This document shows positions 23,970 to 39,023 of a stretch of 64,000 nt of DNA, piece after piece. A program made the position numbers and the translations under genes. This DNA is from Atopsyche davidsoni. Taxonomy: Eukaryota; Arthropoda; Insecta; Trichoptera; Hydrobiosidae. The stretch spans positions 5,652,001-5,716,000 of the forward strand of contig JAILWY010000015.1 of the NCBI GenBank assembly GCA_022113835.1, read 5' to 3'. Under the pieces are notes generated by a model, which ran no database searches, was not told the DNA's origin, and saw only the letters and a program-made list of their open reading frames with translations. The stretch's first letter is position 1. Every line of letters begins with the position of its first letter.

Positions 23970-26500
23970 AAGCTGCTTAAACCTACGAACTTACCTATAA
24001 GGGCTTAAATAATAATTATTCAAATTCAATGACATTCAAGACTAAATATACATATAAAATAAAAAAGAGTTCAGTTGTGAAGTTTTCAGTAAAGAGGGTA
24101 TAATCTGCCTCCTTAGTAATCAAGAAATCATAGCATAAATTTATTTTATTAATTTCTTCAAACCGTTGCAAAAATAATATAGAAAATGCATCTCAGATAT
24201 ATTTAACTAAGAATGATACGAGAGGGATTGGTTTGTACAAGAATGGGCTCAAACAACCAGGCGTCATTGACTTATTTACCTTGCAACTAGTTTAAATGCA
24301 TTCATACATATCAAGTATTATGCAACCAATCAGATGCTATTTTATTACTTGTGGATAAAAAAAAAAAACTATTCCATTAGCTATATTACATAAGATTTTC
24401 ATTCGGTTGGATTTTTTAACTGAATTAAACTATCCGTATTTTTTAAAACAAGTTAAACTCGGAGCAAGATTTATGTATTAATAATATAAAATAAAGGTTT
24501 CGTTCATTACAAATTGTAAATTATAAGTTGTTTTTTGTATCTCATTTTGTTTTAAATTTCGATGATAAAATAATGATAACACTTAAATATTTATGGTAAA
24601 TTGCAGAAGCAATATTTCCGTTGTTTGAACACAGATAGAAATATAATAATAAAAATCATTGCAATCAATATGAAGGATACGTTTATAAATATAAATTAAA
24701 GTGTTTTTTTTATTTTGCCAAATATATTTTACAGACTGACAGTGGATGTTAAATAAAAAAAACTATTTAATAAAAAATATACGGTCTATGGTTTAGTAAG
24801 ATGTCGAGATGACCTAACCTATCCTTGATTTTCATGGCAGAAAAAATCATTTGTAAACAATTGTGATGACTCTATCGAGGAGTTAAAGGTTTAATTTAAT
24901 AATTTCGGTCCAAAGAATTTACTTTCAAATTAACACTTGTGCCTATTTATAAAATTAATACTTTTATTAATTTACATATTTATTAATACAAATACATTTG
25001 GTTCTTTTTAAGTGAAGTTTTGTCATTTTGAAAAGTATAATAAAAACACCTTTATGTACACAAGTCATAAATATAATTATGTAAAAACTAATACATTAGC
25101 AATTGAAAAAAAATAATTAACCAATATTTCACACTTTTATAAACTATAATAAACACAACTTTTACTCCATTCAAAACGTAAGACGAAAAACATGATATTA
25201 ATGTAATGACCTTCGTGAAGTTACCAATCGGTAAAATAAGGTTATTTGGCGTTGAGCATCATACTTAATACTTTCTTTGGGCACCGACGTTTCATCTTTG
25301 GTACTGCCGTCATCTTCTAAGGTTTAAGATTTAAAAAAAAATAAGATTCATAAAACATTCAATATTTGAATATGAAGTAAACCAAAGATAAGAGCATTGA
25401 GCTGTTGTAATATTTATAAATAAATATATATAAACGTACTAGTGTTTCCGTGAGCAAATTAGATGAGGCGTATTCTTTTCGGAGGCCAAAATTACAACAT
25501 ATTAAACTTTGGTGCCGAGTACTGGTTAATGACAGACAATTATAATTCTTTAATAATCAATTGGCCACAGGCTTTATAAGGCCGTCCTGAGATGTTTCCG
25601 TATCGCACTGCCGATAGCGGACATTGTGTAGACCAATAAGAGAGCGTAGCAACTTTTTTTTACTATCAATGGGTACGAATGGTAATACATGGGGCTCCAG
25701 AGAACTCATGGTATTAAAAGAAAATTGAATAAATGTTACAAGTTGGCTTTCCCGAATACTATTGATATTATTATTATAATTTGCACATTTATTGATTTAA
25801 TTATTGGTATCAAAGCTTTGTGCCTTCACTAGGTCGAAATATTCTTTATACACGACACGGGTTCACTTCACGTGGCTATTATTATGGTACACATAAAAAT
25901 AAGCCGATGGGATAATATCAAATACTTTGATACTACCCTATAATTGAAATATTCTGATGATATGAAGGTTGTGTATGGTCCGTTATTATAATAATATTGA
26001 TATTAAGGCACACGTTACTATCAAACCCTATTTTGATTTATCTGAACAAATACTTGGACAATGTTGACTCAGATGTCCATAGTGTCGGTAGCTATTAAAA
26101 CCATTGATTAATCACGACTTTATTTCTAATAAAATTTGAACCTAACCCATAAATAGCTAATAGTAACCTGTAGACATACATATAAATTTCGTATTTAAAG
26201 CAATAACTATGCACGGGCGCGCGTCATTAGAAAATCTTGTTTTAAGTATGTAATAAAAATCCTGAAAAATATTGAGTTAATCTCAAAAATATAAGAAAAA
26301 CAACCATGAATCGAACATCCTGTTTTTATAATTGGTATGTTGATAATATACAGGCATAATGTCTGATATGTGATAACAATTATTCAAATGACCCCCTCCT
26401 CTTTTGTGTAACACAATCCAGTTTTCTCAGTGACGATCGCGTCCTTACCCTTGCGGCTCGTGTTTTTTTTATTATTATTTATTATTATTATTATTCAAAC
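23970..26500. other. AT-rich intergenic DNA, nothing recognised
   Basis: No gene is seen. A short ACCGACGTTTCATCTTTGG near 25284 recalls the palindromic repeat family, but it is too short to call. Confidence 0.4.
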
Positions 26501-26530
26501 GAGTTTATCATTTGCGCCGGCAGGTAGATA

Positions 26531-26600
26531 CGTATATATGGACAGGCAGAGAATTGCACGCACGCTACTATGCGCACAGCCTTTGCGTGGGACGCTACCT
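26531..26600 (+). promoter_or_regulatory. Candidate core promoter of lipase B
   Basis: A TATA-like CGTATATATGG sits about 240 bp before the start ATG, in a locally GC-richer segment. A start site about 25-30 bp downstream would give a 5'UTR of about 200 bp. There is no experimental support, and an upstream exon near 21.8 kb is a competing model. Confidence 0.35.
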
Positions 26601-26769
26601 GGTCAAATTTATCGCATAACAAGACATATTGGTTTTAATATAATGTGTGTATTTAAAAATTTTAGTAACGATGCACGAAGAGAAAAGTTGAATAAAAACT
26701 TTTAATTAAAAAATTGAGTGAATGAAAAGATTTATTCGGTGATTTGTGTTCCTGAAAAAATTGCTGAAA

Positions 26770-29700
26770 ATGTATGTCGGAGTAGTGCTTGTGCTGGCGG
26801 TGTTCGCAAGAGAGTGCTTTTCGATATTGCCGCGCTTTCACAATGAAGAGTCGATGAGAGTGGTAAGTTTAAAAGCTTCGCGCTGTGCTTTTCAGCGATC
26901 GCGTTTAAGAAGGGCCTGAAATCCGAAATTCAAAAAGTTTATTATCGTTGTGATTTTATGAAAATTTACTAATTTATTATGAACAAGTGATGAAAATGTG
27001 TAAGTTCAGGAGTAGAAAGTAAGAAAAATAATTTCTGTAAAATACTATATCAACAAGACCATATCTCTTCAGGACCATTTTTGTGTGTTTTTTTTTTTTA
27101 TAGACTTACGAGATCACAATTAATATAAACACAAAGTAAATTAATAATGAAATGGGATAAAAATATAATAATCTACATGATATTATCAGCATTCTATAAT
27201 TATTTTCTCAGCTTAATAAACTTTTCAGTCCCAAATAAAAAAAAAGCATGAAATATAAAAAAGCACGGATATTTATTGATATTTCAAAAAAACTGCGGAG
27301 ACAAAATTTTAAAAAAATTAATAGTTTAAACATAAAAAGTTAACTTATATTAATGAGACCATTTTCATTTGAACGATAAGCAAATAAGTTTAATAGCCTA
27401 TAAAGCTACCAAAGATGGTAGGAAGTCATGATGTACTGTAAATGGGTAAACATATGGGTGTATTTCACCGGTATTGCTACTTTTTGTTATTATTTTTTTA
27501 TAACGTTTAAAAATACTACTATTAAATAATAACCACAAAAACTGGTATTAATACGCATATATAAAACATTACACATGTTTTCCAGATAAATCATTAAATA
27601 TGTGTAATTATGGCGCAAAAGTGTGAAATCAAGCAATTAAATGATATTTTTACAAGTCATACTTGAATTGAATTTCTTTGTGTGGGGTATATAAAATAGT
27701 TCGAATAAAAATAAGAAAAAATACCCGAAAGCTTTGTATAAAAAGATTTATTTTGGCGTACTCTTAAAGTAGTTTTAAAGACTACAATATAAATGAAACT
27801 ACTGTATAATACGTCAAATTATTTCAGTATAATGAAAATATGTGCAGTTTAAATTTAATACGAATTTCTTGCAACGTTTTTTTTACACTGCAAATAAGTA
27901 AATAATTACAAAAACTAGCACCTCAATAAATAGATAAAAACGAAACTGAAAAAAGTTCACAAGCATTTTTTCAGCGCTTCTTTCTTAATAGCGGTTTGAA
28001 GATCACGCAAATTCTTATGCAACAGAACGGTACAAATTGTTTAGAAAATTTATAGGTGGATTTAATTATAAACAGAACCATACACGGTGCGATGGTTGAT
28101 AGTGAATAGGAAAATCTAGGTTTGTAGATCAACATGTGGTATATTAATTGGACAACGTAAACAGTGGTTAAGAGGCAAAAAGCATTTGAACTTATTTAAT
28201 TCACTATAACATCACTGCTACCAGATATACATCTAAGTGTATGGTTATACAATTTATATGCTGTGGAAGAATCAACGTTTTAACGTTGAACGCAGAATTT
28301 AATATATTCTTATTGATTAGTTAACAACTGATGAACATAAAGACGAAGAGTGAAATTCAAGTACGTAAAATTTCACAGGACGCCATTTAAGATCTAGAAT
28401 AAGAATAAAAGAGTTAAATGTTTGAACAATTATCATTGACATTTTGTTTTAGTAACACAGTTATGGTATAAACTATTTATTGATTCTTGGGTCGATGTGT
28501 TATTTTAGACAATAAGCGCAGGTGATCTATTTTATAAGTTTTTTTTTGCAAGCGTATATTATCTGGGCATAAGAAAACTAAATTAAATTTAAATTCAAAA
28601 CGTCATTAAACACATTTGATTGCATCCATGCAGTTTCCCTGCTCTTGACCGCTCTACAGCCGGTCGCCTTGCATAACGCCCGTAAGCGGCAACGACCGTG
28701 AAAACCAGATCGGATTACTCTTTCAGCGGGAGCAAACCCGCCGGCGGGTTCCGAAAGTGTGGTACGAAACGCTGCACTCAGCGACGGCATAGTTGGCAGC
28801 GGCGGCGTGCGAAATAAAACGATGGCCACCGCGAGGATCAGTCACGCTTGGGCAAAATATCAAAAAATAAAAAAATGGAAAATACATTCATTTTACTTAT
28901 AAATGTGTGTAATGAATTTCTATATGGTCAACCAATTTTTTTTTTTAAATACCAAGTAATGAAAACGTTTTAAATAAATACACGCAGATAAACTCAAAGT
29001 TGCCAAGGGTGCGCGTGACATTAAATAAAGGATTTATAAATATACTGCCGCTGCTAACCACATGGCCTCCGAGGGAAATTCCTTGCAACGCGATTCGAAC
29101 ATAACTCACTATCCGGTCATTCGCCGGAAATTGATTAATCGACAAATCGTCCAAAAAAAGACGTAAATACGTAGACGTAAACGGCGTAATATTGGTGTGG
29201 TTTAGACGGCGTCAATGCTTCCGATCTCCTCTCGATTGGTGATGACTGGTTAATAATTAATTTTTCAGGAATGTACGATACTGATTCCGCGCACTTAAAG
29301 TGACTCATGAATATATTGGCTCCGCTCTGCTGGGAAAGGTTCCGGGACGGACTGAAGATTTTTTAAAACGGAAATCTGTATTTTTTTATTTTATTTGATA
29401 ATTCACCATAAACATGAAACCAATCCAATTAAAAAATGCTAATTCTCACGTTATTTATTAATGAATATAATCGAAAAATAGAACTGAAAGTATAAACAGT
29501 CATTTAAAAAATATGAAAATATTTATTTTTTGTAAACTCTACGAAAGGCCGGCCATTGAATCTTAGATAGAACAAATGAATAATCTAAAACACACATTAA
29601 CGTGGATATTCTTAATTTTTGAGGTGTATATTAAAAAATGACAAAAAAAATCCTGTATAGTTATATTTCTTGTCTAGTGCATTGAAATGAATGGTCAATT

Positions 29701-32700
29701 TTAAAATAAGTTTGAGGCTTTCAAGAGGCTATTTTCTTAGTAAGCTGAGTGAATATGACAAAGTGTAAATAAAGTTGCCCAGTAGAGAATCAACAACACG
29801 TCGTAACTGACAAACAACAGACAAACCAACCTACTTTTTGTTACGTCAAAAAAAAGTAACGAAGTCGTAGGTATTATTAATTTTATATTATAGAATTAGG
29901 CTTGAATATGTACCAAAAAAAAACAGTGTGATTGATTATATTAATCATTCATGGGTTTTTTTTATGACTAAAAACATGTTACTTTGAGCTATAATGCTAC
30001 TCATAAAAACATTGAGTACTAAACAACGAATAAGAGCAATTTTATTTTAAAAAAAATACATATTAATTGCATTTGCTTTTAGCTGAATGTATTAAATCAG
30101 GTTCAAATCAAAAACGATAAATCTAAATCAAAATCTAAATATATATATATATATACACATGACTTTCGCCTAAAAGAGCATTTTTTTTACAAACCTATAT
30201 TTATTAATTAAAATGCGTATTTTTTATTATTCGTCTTATTTATTATTTAAAACGTACAATTATGGCTTCTTAAGGGTTTAAAATACGACTCATTAAAAAA
30301 ATAATTTATTAAATTATTCAAATTTGTTTTATTCGTGTATTATAAAAACTTCGTAACTTAGTTTGAGAGTACGAACGAGATAGATTGTAAAAACTAGTCA
30401 AAATAAAAATAAAAAAATTACCCTTGCATGGGTATATCCCAAATCTATTGTGATATTATCGGAAAGGAGGCAAGTATGATAATTAGTATAGCATTGTCGA
30501 AGTCCTCAAACTAGAAGCAATCTATTAACTTTTTAAGGCATATCGTGAATATATTAACTGCATTCCAAAGATAAAAAAATATTTAACTTGCATTAGAAAA
30601 AAATACTGTAGAAATTAAATTCACGGAAATTAATTAATTGTCTAGAATATTTAAAAAAAAGTATTTTTAAAATTGTTACCAATGAAGTGATAATCGATGA
30701 CATGAGTAGATTATAAATCGTGTTGGTTTTACCTGAAACAAAAGAACGATAAAAAATATTAGTATTTAAAAGTAAGTAAAATATGAAATTAATACATTTA
30801 AGACTTTTCTTTTTTAATAATGACGATTTAAAAAAAACAATTATTTTCATATTAAAACTAAATAATGCATAACACCCCGAGAACGTATTCACTTGGTAAG
30901 ACACACATAACATGACTTGACCAAGTGTCGATTCTAACCTGCGAGGGGTGGGTGGTTAGAGGTTAGGTTAGAATTAAAATGTATTTTTTAACTTCGAAAT
31001 TGTCCACACGCTCACACTACAGTGATTCTTATAAAAATTTGAAGCTCCGTGTCAATGGTCAAATACACGATTGAAGTAGATAAATCGGCACGTGGTCCAA
31101 GGGACCAAAAAGTTTGGGTACTTCTGTCGTAACGAATAAATGGCGAAGCTTCCTTGTGATTTAATACCAGTAGTGTGTTGAACTCTGCGTTCATCCAACA
31201 AGCCTCCTCGCCCTCCTCAGCCTCCCCGCCACGAGTACTCCGGTGCGGCCTTCGCGTGTATTGGAAATTCGCCATGAACTTGACGTCAGCTTTTTTTTAC
31301 GAGCTGCCATTTAAATATCGTTCGTAGATAAATAAAAAAATTTAAAAAAACGCCCCTGCGTAGTCATAACACAAATTTCGCAAACCCAAGAAACCACGCA
31401 CATTTGTATATAATATGTGAAGAAAGAAAAGGTATTAAATACATAATATTACAGTAAATAAAAAAAATACATAGTAAAGCCTTGAATGCCTAACTGACGT
31501 AAATGAACTCCTATTATTATTTAAACTGGTTTCAGAATTGAACAACACGGTAACAAATATCATTAAGCTGTATTTATGTGAAACATATAATTTTTTAATG
31601 TGTGTTAAAATTCCTAAGATAAAAACACGTTACGAGAAAAATAAACCTGTGTAGATAGTAAATGCGGATTTATTGAATATTTAAAAAAAAAATGAACTGA
31701 ACTAACTTATAATTTATCGGTTGATTGTCGATGGTGCTGTCCCCTGTGTAGGCCTTTCAAAGATTACGATAAAATTAGTGACTAGAGTACTTAGTGCTAT
31801 CTCCTACATCGCACAAAAAAAATATGTTGGGAGCTTGCTTCCGCGTGTGTTACCATGTAAAAAAAATAAAGTCATGAACTTGCACATATACAAATCAATC
31901 TCTGTTATAACACTGTCAAGTCATGGAGACATCGAGACTGGAATTAATATTTATAATATGTAAAATCAAAAGGTAATTATTAACGTTTATAATAGTCGTA
32001 TTTTTTTTTTTTAAGATAAGTTGTAATGAGAAAAAAACGTTAGCGCAAAAATAAACACACTGTTTAAACAAAAGTGAAGCTGATATTGAAAACATGTTTA
32101 AATAAAACCATTTTTTAAAGAATAATTAAACAAATTTTAAAAAAATACTTCAGTAACAGAATGTTATGAAAATATTGTGGCGAATTTTGAATTAAGCCTT
32201 CAGAACATTCAGATAGATAAATATTGTCAGTTTCTATTATTGATACATCGAATATTTTTTTTGTTGTTGTTATAAGTATGTTGACATTTACATATCTTGA
32301 CATTTGTGTGTAAGGCCCTCGTACACATTAAACTACACTTATAAGACTGTATTGAGTTAGTTCAAAACAAACCTTGATAAAACCTAGAGTATGTGATTTT
32401 TTTGTTTTTATATAAACAATAACTAAATACAGAGATTTCAAAATTAATATTAATGGCAAAACACAATAGGATGAAACATTATTGTATATTTATATTCAAA
32501 CTCACTTTTCTGTGCTAAACGTTTATTTGAATCAAACTTCTCACCCACTGTACCCTTTTCAAATAGCGTTTAACTTTTAAATTATAATGCTGCTACGTAG
32601 ACCAAGGAAATGGTTTTATCTGAATATCTTTATAGTTTGTTGACATGAATACGCATCAATCAAACACACCCGTCTATAAATACTTCAATCAATATAACCA

Positions 32701-35700
32701 AACGAGAATTCTATTAATCACGTCGCTATTCAAAAGTCTGCAATTATTTATTCAGCTAATTCGCGTTGACATTTTGACAAATTTCATACAAATTATCCTT
32801 CAAAACCGTTTATGACCATTTCCACATAACATTTCACACGTCCCACAACACCTGTTTCTTCTTCTTCAGGTGCCTCTCGGAGGTTGATGACAATCTCACC
32901 AAACATATCTCTATCCTGATTTTATTAGTTCGACTGTGCTTTTTTGAGCGAACCGTAAAACAGGAACCAACTTAAAACAAGACTCAAGGTTTTACAACCG
33001 GTTAAATTAATAAAAATTCCGAAACCGCCCTTAAACTATTTTGAATTCTCCAACTCTGTCAGTGAAAGCACCGCATTTTTTTTTCATTTAGCGTGCTATA
33101 ACATTGGTCGCTACATTAACCAAATAAATAAAATACATTTGTGTATTTTTTATTGTTGATCCACAAATCAACAGCCTTCAATGTTTGTAGCAAATGAATG
33201 CAGCGTGATCGAGTACGTGCACTCTCAACCTATCAGCGTACGAGGCCAAAATGAAAAAAAATATATATAAACACTCACAAAAATAAACTCACATTGTATG
33301 CAAATAAGCATTAATTGATGCGTGGAGAGGGCTGGCTGGTGTTATTTCATCGGAGGGAAAAAAACCCATCGATTCGTGATTTATTTCCTGATACTCGACC
33401 ACCAAATGATTTGCGAAATTTTCTTCCTCGTTATACATAAGTGCTGCGAGGATGAGTTTACATATTTTGTATGAGGAACTGTCAATGCGCGGTACAGAGC
33501 GAAACCTGAAGACTACCACTGGCAAAAAATCAATGATTTTTTTTTAAATGCTTAATGCCTATTAAACTTATAAATAATAGTAATGCATTAAGTAATTCAA
33601 CCGCAACGAAAAAATATGATTAAATAAATAATACTCTAGCCCAATTTAATGATGCAGATAGTAATAATTAAATCCGTGTGTTATGATATTTCGTGATCAT
33701 AGTTCACTTTTTTTTTTGCTCTGTTTAGTAATTTTTTTCCGAAACTTAAATTAACAATTGAAAATATTAAAATATTTATTTAATAAATAAAAAAATTAGA
33801 GTCATATATGAAAAAACTGAATGTGTAAAATAAATAATATTGTTATTTATTTTATCATTATAATAAAATTTTGGATCTGCATTTTTCCGTGTTTATACTT
33901 TTTAAAGAAAAAAATATTTTTATAACATCTTGCGGGCTTTGAATGATCTACAATTCAACGTCAATAAAAATAAATCATTTCGTCAATAGATGTCACTGCG
34001 AGTGTTATAAGGCAAAAAATAAAATGCAAGTAAAAATATTTTTCTTTAATATCCTTAAAAACTTGGCAGTTGTTTTTACTTTATACAATAAATCACTTTC
34101 CATAATTTTCTTTCGACATAATGTAATGTTTATAAATCAAGTGCTGAAAAAACGTCCCTAAAAAGTAAGAATAAACACTAGTTTTTTGCCATAATATCAG
34201 CATTATTATGAATGTATTAAGTACTTTTTTCTTTGTGGCATATTAGTAATTAATCATAATTTGATATTAATATTAGTCTAGCAAATGAATATATTTTTTT
34301 TAAAAACCTCTGGCGTGGCTCATGTGTCTTATATTGTTTTTTTTATGAAGATTAAAGGTAATCTTAGATTATATCGAACCGTGCATTAAAAACAATTTTA
34401 TATAATAATACAAAATTAGTAGATCTTGAATGAATTAATGTTTACTAATGGTAAATTTATTTGAATAATATTTACTGTAACGCTATAGAGGCTGGATGCA
34501 CATCGAACAGGTTTTTTTTATGCTAAAAGGGCTCACAAATAAAAATGGTCATAATATCCTAACAATATTTGTTGCTTAAATGTGGAGTATTACAAATCAA
34601 AACAGCACAATATCGATGAACACCGCTGGCTTAGATGAATATACATTATAAATCAGAAATAAAAATATTTTCGTGTTTAAATAAAATGATTCATTTAACG
34701 AGATTCTTCGCTTAGGCGAAATTTTAAAATTGATATTTCTTAAATGTTTTATGGCGATGTGGCCGGCAAAAACATTTGCAATTCACAATTAACTCGAATA
34801 GAGCCCTTCGTGTTATATATTAATTGGGAACATCGTATAAACAACAAGTACATCGATTTTCACGAATCTTCATAAACTAAATATGAATAGAGATTGCGAT
34901 GTTTCGCTATTCGTCAGCGCATTCGCTTTTCAAGGGTTTCATCAGAAAGACAAAAAAAGCTTAGAAATATAAATTGGTTGTAGCCTCCTAGCCGTTTGGC
35001 TTTACATATTTTTTGTTGAAATGTGGAGTTTTCGTCGTGCAGAATCATGGTTAGGGATGTGGAGGGGTGAGATGAGTGCACGGGCGGCAGCTGACCGAGG
35101 ATTGCTTCGCAGCCGGAGCTGGTGACGAGGGGCGGGCGCTACCAGGCGGAGCAGCACTCTGTGGTGACGCGCGATGGCTACGTGCTGCAGGTGCAGCGGG
35201 TCCTGCCCAAGGCGGCGCGAGGTCGCGGCCCGCGCGGGCCCGCCGTGCTGCTGGTGCACGGCATCATGGGCAGCGCCGAGGACTACGTGCGCATGGGCAC
35301 CAACAAGAGTATAGGTGAGCAACACCGTACTCCAAGAAAAGTCTTTATTTGATGATGATGATGATGACAATTCTCTTTAATCATGTTCATATTTCGTGCC
35401 CATTTAAATAATGCAACTTTACTATCAATGAATAATCTAAAGTTTCTTACAATCCATTCATATGATAAACTCATCATTTTTAAGCATTAGCGAAGACTTT
35501 GTGATCACGCTGTTATAAAAATTGTTTAAATTTCTAAATAAGCAAGGGTTCTGGTGTTTACTAAATGAGCAGCGTTCACACTCGCTGACGCCGGCTACGA
35601 CGTGTGGCTGGGGAACCTCCGAGGGACCATCTACAGCTCGCACATTAGAAAAGAGAGAAGCGACACTTCGTTTTGGAAGTACAGGTAATTTTTTATATTA

Positions 35701-38700
35701 TTTTTCAACACAAATCTTGTGATACTACAAGGTGATTTTATACAAAATAAAAAGGAAAAAAAATATTTTACAAGTATTGTTAAAACGTGTCGAAAATATA
35801 ATTTTGTTAAATTTAAAATAATAATGAAAGACCGTGCATTTCACAAAACGAAAATCATCACAATGAATGTTATCATGATCTATTCTATGCAATGTCCATG
35901 AAGCGACTTTTTAAACATTTGGCTTATCAAAGAGGCTGGTGACCTCGTTATTCAAGACTATCAAAGGCCGCACTTGCGGTCTCTTATCAGATCTGTCTGC
36001 ATAAAGCAAACGAGTGGTAGTATTATGAGCATTGAAATTGTGCAAAATGTCCCTCCAACTCCACTCATCTCAAAGTACCGGTGCCTGATCCTCACGGTAG
36101 GCCTGACTTCGGTCTGAAATATCCAGAACAGCTAAACTTTCTATCTCTCTGCCTTCTAGCAAAAAAAAAAACCAAGGTAGGATAAAGTTCCTCTAGATAT
36201 CTTAATATACTTTTACAAATTTAGATGGCCTTTTTACAATCGACTTTGAAAATCAATCGCTAATAAAAAACAGAACTGAGTGTTATTTGGTGGGTCTAGG
36301 GAATGTATACCAACTATGAGATTCAGGATTCAAATATGGGTAGAGCGAAGTTAGTGAATTTTAAATCTTTACATATTAACATAAAACAATACTTCGGGCT
36401 TCACTTAAAATCGGCGGGTGTTTCCCACCAGCTTCGAAGAGCACGGAAAGTACGACGTCCCGGCCATGATAGACCTGGTGCTGCTGAAGACCGGCGAGAA
36501 CCGCCTGCACTACATAGGCTACTCTATGGGCACCACCAGCTACCTGGTCATGTGCGACCGACGCCCGGACCTGGCGGCCAAGATCACCTCCTTCATCGCA
36601 CTGGCTCCGGTCGCGTTCTTGGGGCCCGTGGTCGAGGACGTAGCGAAAATATTTCGCAGCATCAATCTACCGGTAACATTTTTATGCTACAGTAACAAAA
36701 TCGATTGAATGACAAACTAATTTGCTTAATACCGCAGTGAAATTAAAATCGAATACCATTAATGAATAATTGATTAATATATTCAATATTTTTGTGATAT
36801 CCAATAAAATAACTAAGCGATATATATACAGCACTATCTCCTATAAACCAAGCAGTTTGTTCAGATTTATAACTAGCTGCTCGTCAAAATATGACAAAAC
36901 ACATCGATGAATAATTTACAAAGTAAACATTCTTCTAGATAAGAATATACATCGTGTAGTGTTTATATCATTTCAGGACAAAATAATCTCGTTAAAACTA
37001 AACCCAATCGGACTGAACGCTGGAGCGCTGTCGGTGCTGACCTCCATTTTCTGCAGCGGTCCCGACAAGGTCGACATCTGCTATCACCTCATGACCCCCA
37101 TTGTAGGGGAGGACGTGGAGCAAGTGGACTGGGTAAAGACTCACCTGAAAACGCAGGACACTGACCTGTCGAGATCGCAGATACGCCAAACGTAGCATAT
37201 TTGTTTGTAGGTTTCGGCAGCCGTTGTTATAAAGGTTGCTTTGTTCTCGGGGGCTATGCTGTGTTTCTAGCTAATGTTTCTGATCATCCTCGGAGATTTT
37301 GAAGTAAATAAAAAAAAACTCTTTAAGATAATGCCGAACATCGCACACTTACACTAAACACCCAAGAACAAATCAATCCTACAAAACATACTGTTACGTG
37401 CGGAATCTTAAAAATAAATTCTTCTCGTCGGTAAAACTTGCATCCTGTTATGGAGAATGATTGAATGAAATTGATCTCTACAACTTTTATTTAAGTAAAT
37501 ATTATTTTCATATGCATAAATTTAAGAAGTTAAAGATTCTCTTCGCTATTTTTATTGAATATAAAATGTTAGATATAAATAAATAACAACTAAGTCTCAA
37601 CAACATTCCGGAGAGATAAAGTAAAAACAGTATTTATTATAATATATTGTTTTTTTTTTTTAGCCTAAGTATAAAATAATATACACAAGATTTCAACCTC
37701 CTTCGGTGAAGCAACTGACTCATTATGGTCAAATTGCCCTTTCAGGTATAAAACTATACAGCGACGCTGGAAAGGAGAATTGACTGACTGCTACATGATA
37801 AATTTTTAAAAAAATCACCACCAAGTTTTTATATAATCTTGTAAAGATGATTAAAAGATTAAGATTGATCGAGAACGTAGATAGAATGTTACTGTGAAAA
37901 TACACTGCGCCCTTTCAGAGTCACGATTTATTGAAATGAAGATGTTTTGAATACTTGTAAAGTAAAAAAATTGGGTTAAGGTTGAGTCAATGTCGTTTCC
38001 GGCGTAATATTTATATAATTATATACGCAAACCTCTCCCCAATGCCTTCAAGACGTTGAGACCCTATGCAGATCCGCCACAACTGTCATTGTCTTTCACG
38101 AGTTTCATTAAAGTGTCCCAAGTGACAAATACGGTGTTAAAGAAAAATATATTTTATAATGGCCATCTCAGAGTGTTAACAAATGTTTCTGGCTAATTCG
38201 GGTGTTGGTTTGCCCAGCTTGCACTAACCTGCACATTATGAAGCATAAACGTATATTTAAAATATTGAACATTATTTTCAGGTCGATTCGCCATGTTTGA
38301 CTGGGGACCAGAGAAAAATATGATAAAATACGGAGAGCGCCTTCCACCTCTGTGGAACCTGACAGCCAACCTCGCCCCCACCGCCCTGTTCTATGGCTTG
38401 AATGACCTCATAGCCACCCCTACAGTACACAAGCCCCTAATATAAATATAATCATACCGATATGTATTATATTACTCAATGCGTATAAAATTTACTGCAT
38501 AAAATTATACAAGCCTCAAAAACAGATCTGCACCTAAATTTAAGCCAATCTAAATCGACAATTATTCCAGTATAATATTTAAGTGAAACTCTGCCTGAAG
38601 ATACCAACCAAAGTTCAACTTGAAATAACACCAAACTTTTATAAATATTACTTAATACGTCTTTAATACAAGCAAATTAAAAAAACATTGTATATTTACA

Positions 38701-38995
38701 TACTCGTCAGAATTGTTGTTTTCCGTGCTTAATTCTTTTTAATTTCCCTTTCAAGGTGGCAACCATGATAGGACAGAAACTGAAGGCGACGAGTCCGGTC
38801 GTCATCATGAAGCCACTGAAGCACAAGAAGTTCAACCACCTCGACTTCGTGTTCGCTAAGGACGTGGATAAGCTAATCAACGCCGACATTCTGGAGACCC
38901 TGAACGGGTTCTCTCGGAAATACGACAAGAAAAGAGATGTCGAAGAGTCCCTACGACCGGAGAGACTGACAAAAACTAACGCTATTAAAAGATAA
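26770..38995 (+). CDS. Lipase B: secreted acid lipase (lipase 3-like), 8 exons, 422 aa
   Basis: Exons: 26770-26862, 35113-35314, 35573-35684, 36432-36672, 36977-37132, 37664-37745, 38282-38424, 38756-38995 (stop 38993-38995). Phases equal those of A, C and D. The hydrophobic leader (VGVVLVLAVFARECFS) in exon 1 targets it for secretion. The mature part has RDGYVL near 51-56, VHGIMG at 79-84, AGYDVWLGN in exon 3, and nucleophile GYSMG (Ser167). Disulfide-type cysteines C242/C251 are spaced x8, as in gastric lipases. A sequon is at N321, Asp337 lies in FYGLND and His371 in KFNHLDF. All landmark residues are present and no lesion is seen, so it should be active; the substrate (triglyceride or sterol ester) is inferred from the family. 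Intron 1 is 8.25 kb; exons 2-8 fit in 3.9 kb. The C-terminus is longer than in A and is basic and charged. Confidence 0.92.
28600..28850. other. GC-rich block in intron 1 of lipase B
   Basis: About 230 bp is much richer in G/C than the intron around it (GCAAACCCGCCGGCGGG near 28732). A minus-strand frame is open for 83 codons (from ATG at 28829) but matches no family I know, and its start resembles no signal peptide. It could be an enhancer, a repeat piece or an unrecognised antisense exon. Confidence 0.25.
32866..32940 (-). pseudogene. LINE 3' tail fragment
   Basis: The minus strand reads QDRDMFGEIVINL and then REAPEEEET, with the frame intact over this short piece. It is the same tail as 20925-21065 and related to 578-958. 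It is located inside intron 1 of lipase B. Confidence 0.6.
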
Positions 38996-39023
38996 TACTC
39001 AGATTGTTTAGATAAGAAATTCA

